Both the position numbers and the translations under genes were made by a program. Shown here piece by piece: positions 60,055 through 64,000 of a stretch of 64,000 nucleotides of DNA. Origin of the DNA: Prosthecobacter sp. SYSU 5D2 (GTDB lineage: Bacteria > Verrucomicrobiota > Verrucomicrobiia > Verrucomicrobiales > Verrucomicrobiaceae); NCBI RefSeq assembly GCF_039655865.1, contig NZ_JBBYXL010000001.1, positions 310,001 through 374,000 on the forward strand, in the 5' to 3' direction. The notes beneath the pieces are model-generated. The model did no database searches. It had not been told where the DNA came from and saw only the letters and a list, made by a program, of their open reading frames with translations. Each line of letters starts with the position of its first letter. Within the stretch, counting starts at the first letter, position 1.

Positions 60055-60342
60055 TCCAGCAAGGAGATGCCTTGCCAAGCGCCCTCTTACCCTGCCGCCA
60101 GGTGACCCCGCCCGCCAATCCTTGCACTCGCAGTTGCGAAGCATCCCTGAGTGCGGGGGAAGAGAAGCCCGGAGCCATCGGGCTTCGGCGACACCGCTTT
60201 CACCGGAGCGGATAATGTCCCTCCTCCCCCCCATCCGCCTGAAAGGCCCTGGCCAAACGACCTCCCTTGGTCACACCACCCGTTAGGCCATCAACTGCCT
60301 CCAAAGAAAAGCGGTGTGGCGCTCAATCGCTTCTCCGTCCTC
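60055..60342. other. Intergenic region with several hairpins
   Basis: No coding signal that matches the usual codon pattern on either strand. It holds GCAAGG/CCTTGC (60059-60075), TCGCA/TGCGA near 60128, and GAAGCCCG/CGGGCTTC (60164-60186) hairpins after the sulfatase stop. Confidence 0.4.
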
Positions 60343-60370
60343 CGTCATTCGTCATTCGTCATTCGTCATT
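60343..60370. repeat. Tandem heptamer (CGTCATT)4
   Basis: Four exact 7-bp units lie across the stop codon of the response-regulator gene; its last residues MTNDE are encoded by the array. A fifth single unit sits near 60858 just before the kinase stop. Confidence 0.8.
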
Positions 60371-60768
60371 CTGCCCCCCTTCTCTCTCACCGCCTCCGCC
60401 AGCAGCTCCCTCAGCGTCTCCTTGGAAAACGGCTTCAAAAGATGATGCCTGAACCCAGCCTCCCGGCTCTTGGCCCGGTCGCTTGCCATCCCATAGCCGC
60501 TCATGGCGATGGCATACACAGTCTGCTTCAGCCTGACTTCCTTCAGTAACTGCCAGCCGTCCCCGTCTGGCAGCCCGATGTCAGAGATCAGCACATCGCA
60601 GCCGGCAGCGGGCAGGTCCTCCAGCGCCTGCCTCATGCTCGTCGCACAGAGCACCTGATGGCCTTGCTTCACCAATTGCCGGGTCAGATACTTCAGGGTG
60701 TCCGCATTGTCCTCAACCACAAAAATGCAGAGGGTATTGTCGGAAGAACTGTTCAAAGCGTCACTCAC
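60352..60768 (-). CDS. Response-regulator receiver-domain protein
   Basis: 138 aa, receiver only. IFVVEDNADTLKYLTRQLVKQGH holds the acidic pocket, DVLISDIGLPDGDGW the phosphorylated Asp, AIAMSGYGMASD the Thr/Ser switch and HHLLKPFSKETL the conserved Lys. It starts at GTG. No output domain, so it probably relays phosphate. It lies 92 bp downstream of the hybrid kinase on the same strand and is its likely partner. The C-terminus is formed by a heptamer array. Confidence 0.9.
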   Translation of the reverse strand: MSDALNSSSDNTLCIFVVEDNADTLKYLTRQLVKQGHQVLCATSMRQALEDLPAAGCDVLISDIGLPDGDGWQLLKEVRLKQTVYAIAMSGYGMASDRAKSREAGFRHHLLKPFSKETLRELLAEAVREKGGRMTNDE

Positions 60769-60860
60769 ACCTGCAAATCGTATCTGCGCCGGCTCATGAG
60801 TGCAGAAAACTCAATCTCCCTCCCACCGGATTTCCGCTTCACGGAATCATTCTGCATTCG

Positions 60861-63800
60861 TCATTTTCCCTCCATCATCAATGGCAGTGTGACCACAAAA
60901 CAGCTCCCTTTGCCCCGGCCTTCGCTGGCCGCATGGATCGTCCCCTCATGCGCCAGCACCGTCGCCTGGGAGATCGCCAGGCCCAGGCCCAGGCCGCCAA
61001 ATTTCTTTTTAATGGTGGCATCCGCCTGGGTAAAAGGGCTGAACACATGCGCCAGCGCCTCAGCGCTGATGCCGATGCCAGTGTCCTCCACCTCCACCAC
61101 GATCCGGCCACCCTCATTGTAAGAGCGTACCCGGATGGAACCCTTCTTCGGCGTGAATTTACAGGCGTTTTTCACCAGGTTCCAGAACACCTGCTGAAGC
61201 CGCACAGAATCGCCCTCCACCTCATGCTCAGCGGCCTCCAGGGCCACCTCCACCCGGTGTTCCTTGCAGGCCAGCTCGCTCTGGCAGATGTTTACCGCCT
61301 CCTTCACTGCCGCATGCAGGTCCATGCGTTTCGGGGTGATCTCCATCTTTCCCCGGGTGATGCGTGTGATGTCCAGCAAGTCATCAATCAGATAGGTTTC
61401 CATCAGGATGTTCCGCTCGATCATCTGAAAAAGCTCCTTTAGCTCCTCGTTCAGATCCGGCTCCTCATTCGCCGCCTGTACCGCCATCAGCACCGGGGTT
61501 AAAGGTGTCCGCAGTTCGTGGGACAGCACCGCCAGGAAGTTGTTCTTCACCTGGTCCGCCTGTTCTGCCGCCTCCCGCGCCTGCCGGGTCTCATGCAGTG
61601 CGTTCAGTATCTCCCGGCGGGAGATTTCCAGCGCCTTCGCAGCTTCCACCCTCTGCGTCAGGTCCACTGTCACCGCCAGCACGGAGGAGGGTTGGTTACC
61701 GCTGTCTCCTAGCCGGCTCAGGCTGCTGCTCGCCGGCACCACGCTTCCGTCCGGCCTCACATATCGTTTGTCGATGGAAAGGGAATTCCCGCCTTCCAGC
61801 AGCTCTGTCCAGGCCTGCATGCAGGCTTCAATGTCATCAGGGTGCGTCACATCACTCACCGTCAGACTCAGCAGCTCTGCCCGCGTCCGGCCCAGGATGC
61901 GGCACAGTTCATCATTCACCCGCAAGAACCTTCCCTCCGGGTCAATCTCAGACTGACCCACCGCCGCCTGCTCAAAGATCGCCACCAGCCGCTCCTCACT
62001 CCTGCGCAGCGCCTCCTGCGCCTGCTTGGTCTCCGTGATGTCCACAAACGTCAGCACCACCCCGGCGATCTGGTCCTCTGTTGTCCGGTACGGCTGCATC
62101 TGGGTTAAAAACCACCGCCCATCGCGGTCACACACTTCCTGGCTCACGGGCAGCAGCCTGTCCAGCACCGCCTCCGCATCCCGCGTCAGCCCCTCATAGT
62201 CCAGCCGGTGACGAAGGTCCGCCAGCGGCCGTCCCACATCCGTGGAGATCAGGTTAAACAGCTTCACCGCCGAAGGCGTGTATCTTTTGATGCAGAGCTG
62301 CCTGTCCAGAAAGATCGTCGCTATGTGCGTGGAGGCCATCAGGTTTTGAAGGTCGCTGTTCGTATAGCTCAGCTCATGCACCTTGCTTTTCAGCTCCATG
62401 TTTACCGTCGTGATCTCCTCATTGATGGATTGCAGCTCCTCACGGCTGGTCTCCAGCTCCTCCGTCGCGGACCTCAGCTCCTCGTTCATCGCCTGCAGTT
62501 CTTCATTGGAGGCCTTCAGTTCTTCACTGGAGGCCTCATACTGCTCCACTGTTTGCCGAAGTTGCAGCTTCAAATGCTCGATCTCCTGCTCCAGATGATG
62601 CGTCACCCCCTGGACGGCCACAGGCGCCTCCTCCTCTCCGCTGGCAGCCGCCCTTTCCTCAAACACCACCAGGAAAAAATCCACCGCCCGGTCCTTCGCC
62701 GGCCGCACGCTGATGTCCACCAGCAGTCGCTGCCCGTTCACCTCCATGCGGACATCCCGCATTTGCACCGTTTCCTGCCCCTGGCTTGCTCTGAACAATG
62801 CCGCCCTAAGCTCGATCCTCAACGCCGGGTGCACCAGATGCAGCAGGTTCACCGTTGTCTTCCCGCCGGAAAATTGCAAAAACCGCCCGCACCCTTCTGA
62901 CAGGTGAATGATGTCATAGGCCGAATTCACAATCACCGATGGCGGTACAAAACCCTCCAGCAGCTTGAAGTGCAGCCCTTCCCAGGAAAACTGCCCCCCC
63001 TCTTCCGTTTCGCCACGAGCCGGACTTCTCAGCGGAATCAGGGTCGCCGCCTGCGGAATCACCGGGCCTTCCCCCATTCGCGCGTGCATGGATTGGAAGC
63101 TCGCATGCGGACTCATAAAAATCGGCAGCGCCAGCCGGCCCGTCGCTTTTTTTTCGAAGATCCGGTGTTCCTTGTTCACCGGCCCGAAAAGCAGCCTCGC
63201 CTCTTCGGCCGATTCCGATGAGCCCAGGAACAGCTTGCCCTGCTGCCCCAGCGCAAAGTGGAAGATATCAAACACCCGGCTCTGCGCTTCCCTCGTCAAA
63301 TAGATCAGCAAATTCCGGCAGGTAATCAGGTCCAACCGTGAAAAAGGCGAATCCTTTAGCACATTGTGAGAGGCAAACAGCACCATCTCACGGATTTCAC
63401 GCCGGATCCGGTACGCTCCTTGCTCATGGGTAAAAAACCGCCTCAGCCGTTCTTCGGATACATCCGCCAGGATCGTTTCCGGGTAACGTCCATCCCGCGC
63501 CACACTGATCGCCTCCTCATCAATGTCCGTCGCGAAGATCTGGATCGTCGGTTTGGATTCCAGCCGGTCCGCATACTCGGACATCAGCATCGCCACGGAA
63601 TACGCTTCTTCCCCAGTCGCGCAGGCCACCACCCACACCCGTACCAAGTCCCCTGACCGCTTACCTTCAAACAGGTCCGGCAAAGAGCTGTTCAGCCTCT
63701 CAAAGGACTCCTTGTCGCGGAAAAAATTCGTCACGCTGATCAGCAGATCCTGCAGCAGAGCCCCAGTCTCCCCTGGATGGGTGCGCAAAAAAGCCAGGTA

Positions 63801-64000
63801 CTCAGTCAGGCTCGTCACACTGTTCACCTGCATCCGCCGCGCCACCCTTCGCAACATCGTTGCCCGCTTGTAAGCGCTGAAGTCATGGCCCGTCCGCATG
63901 CACAGGAAGGCCAGCACCTCCCGCAGCTTCGCATCTCCCTGCGGTGCCTGCGCTTTAGCCTCTTCCTCCTCCTGCTCCAGTTCAGGCTCCAACGGCAGCC
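60861..64000 (-). CDS. CheR-PAS-histidine kinase hybrid (N-terminus outside window)
   Basis: The frame is open at the window edge; over 1,040 residues are visible. Order from the N-terminus: acidic linker, CheR methyltransferase (about 25-285; FLCMRTGHDFSAYKRATM, WVVACATGEEAYSVAML, NVLKDSPFSRLDLITCRNLLIYL), a PAS-like region (about 330-450), a long coiled coil (about 470-545; EELKASNEELQAMNEELRSA), two PAS domains, HisKA (FLAVLSHELRTPLTPVLMA with the phospho-His) and HATPase (NLVKNACKFTPKKG, DTGIGIS, GGLGLGLAIS). In related proteins a CheB methylesterase precedes CheR, so the missing part is probably CheB. It likely signals to the receiver protein downstream. Confidence 0.92.
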   Translation of the reverse strand, partial: LPLEPELEQEEEEAKAQAPQGDAKLREVLAFLCMRTGHDFSAYKRATMLRRVARRMQVNSVTSLTEYLAFLRTHPGETGALLQDLLISVTNFFRDKESFERLNSSLPDLFEGKRSGDLVRVWVVACATGEEAYSVAMLMSEYADRLESKPTIQIFATDIDEEAISVARDGRYPETILADVSEERLRRFFTHEQGAYRIRREIREMVLFASHNVLKDSPFSRLDLITCRNLLIYLTREAQSRVFDIFHFALGQQGKLFLGSSESAEEARLLFGPVNKEHRIFEKKATGRLALPIFMSPHASFQSMHARMGEGPVIPQAATLIPLRSPARGETEEGGQFSWEGLHFKLLEGFVPPSVIVNSAYDIIHLSEGCGRFLQFSGGKTTVNLLHLVHPALRIELRAALFRASQGQETVQMRDVRMEVNGQRLLVDISVRPAKDRAVDFFLVVFEERAAASGEEEAPVAVQGVTHHLEQEIEHLKLQLRQTVEQYEASSEELKASNEELQAMNEELRSATEELETSREELQSINEEITTVNMELKSKVHELSYTNSDLQNLMASTHIATIFLDRQLCIKRYTPSAVKLFNLISTDVGRPLADLRHRLDYEGLTRDAEAVLDRLLPVSQEVCDRDGRWFLTQMQPYRTTEDQIAGVVLTFVDITETKQAQEALRRSEERLVAIFEQAAVGQSEIDPEGRFLRVNDELCRILGRTRAELLSLTVSDVTHPDDIEACMQAWTELLEGGNSLSIDKRYVRPDGSVVPASSSLSRLGDSGNQPSSVLAVTVDLTQRVEAAKALEISRREILNALHETRQAREAAEQADQVKNNFLAVLSHELRTPLTPVLMAVQAANEEPDLNEELKELFQMIERNILMETYLIDDLLDITRITRGKMEITPKRMDLHAAVKEAVNICQSELACKEHRVEVALEAAEHEVEGDSVRLQQVFWNLVKNACKFTPKKGSIRVRSYNEGGRIVVEVEDTGIGISAEALAHVFSPFTQADATIKKKFGGLGLGLAISQATVLAHEGTIHAASEGRGKGSCFVVTLPLMMEGK

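Noticed and set aside
1-64000. CRISPR arrays, tRNA/rRNA genes, prophage or transposase genes
   Set aside because: None was seen: no regularly spaced direct repeats, no cloverleaf-like sequences and no DDE or HUH transposase motifs.

Overview
The window looks like chromosomal DNA of a GC-rich member of the Verrucomicrobiota, closest in character to the Verrucomicrobiaceae (Prosthecobacter-like). This is inferred from gene content, not from a database search. The main pointers are a giant autotransporter-repeat protein with a PEP-CTERM sorting tail, a Tat-exported DUF1552 protein, a DUF1549/DUF1553 cytochrome-like protein with CX4CH and CXXCH sites, an S1-type sulfatase, and a three-domain IspG. 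Most of the window is housekeeping and regulation. I saw no tRNA, rRNA, CRISPR array, prophage or intact transposase.

Layout: 1-7.2 kb holds, on the minus strand, argH-NUDIX-tatC, the PEP-CTERM protein and a Fur-family regulator. 7.2-10.7 kb (plus) holds an M23 peptidase, transketolase and a KefF-like quinone reductase. 10.7-13.6 kb holds a PQQ-propeller protein and a flavodoxin/HemS-like pair. 13.6-17.9 kb is a methionine locus: metF and metE divergent from metR, with a LysR-type operator between them. 18-23.4 kb has a VOC protein, a WYL regulator, a DUF1552 protein and a P1B-4 metal ATPase. 23.4-27.7 kb has ispG and rseP on the minus strand, split by an oppositely oriented Uma2-family gene that lies between two copies of a palindromic repeat. 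29-32.8 kb has moaE, a truncated haemoglobin, a 2-hydroxyacid dehydrogenase and transaldolase. 33-37.8 kb has the DUF1549 protein, folE2 and a dksA-like/rpmG/rpsR operon whose products have lost zinc-binding cysteines. 38-41.6 kb has an ECF sigma factor and a nuclease-ligase fusion. 42.6-44.3 kb has a three-gene unit in the same order and with the same sizes as cnrY-cnrX-cnrH. 45 kb has a toxin-antitoxin pair whose toxin carries an in-frame stop. 47-50.7 kb holds oxidoreductases, and 51-53 kb a prolyl oligopeptidase. 53.5-58.5 kb is a probable catabolic or detoxification cluster (amidohydrolase, porin, monooxygenase-like protein, isochorismatase-family hydrolase) with a divergent HxlR regulator and a clear operator. 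The end holds a sulfatase, a response regulator and a large CheR-PAS-histidine kinase that runs off the edge.

The most unusual signal is in the short palindromic repeats. At least two REP-like families occur, and at four places (HemS-like gene, metF, moaE, rseP) a repeat copy forms the end of a coding region and supplies its stop codon or C-terminal residues. Metal handling is a second theme: a CnrYXH-like metal-sensing sigma system, a Co/Fe-type P1B-4 ATPase, a Fur-family regulator, a haem-protein pair and a zinc-sparing cluster all lie within 64 kb.
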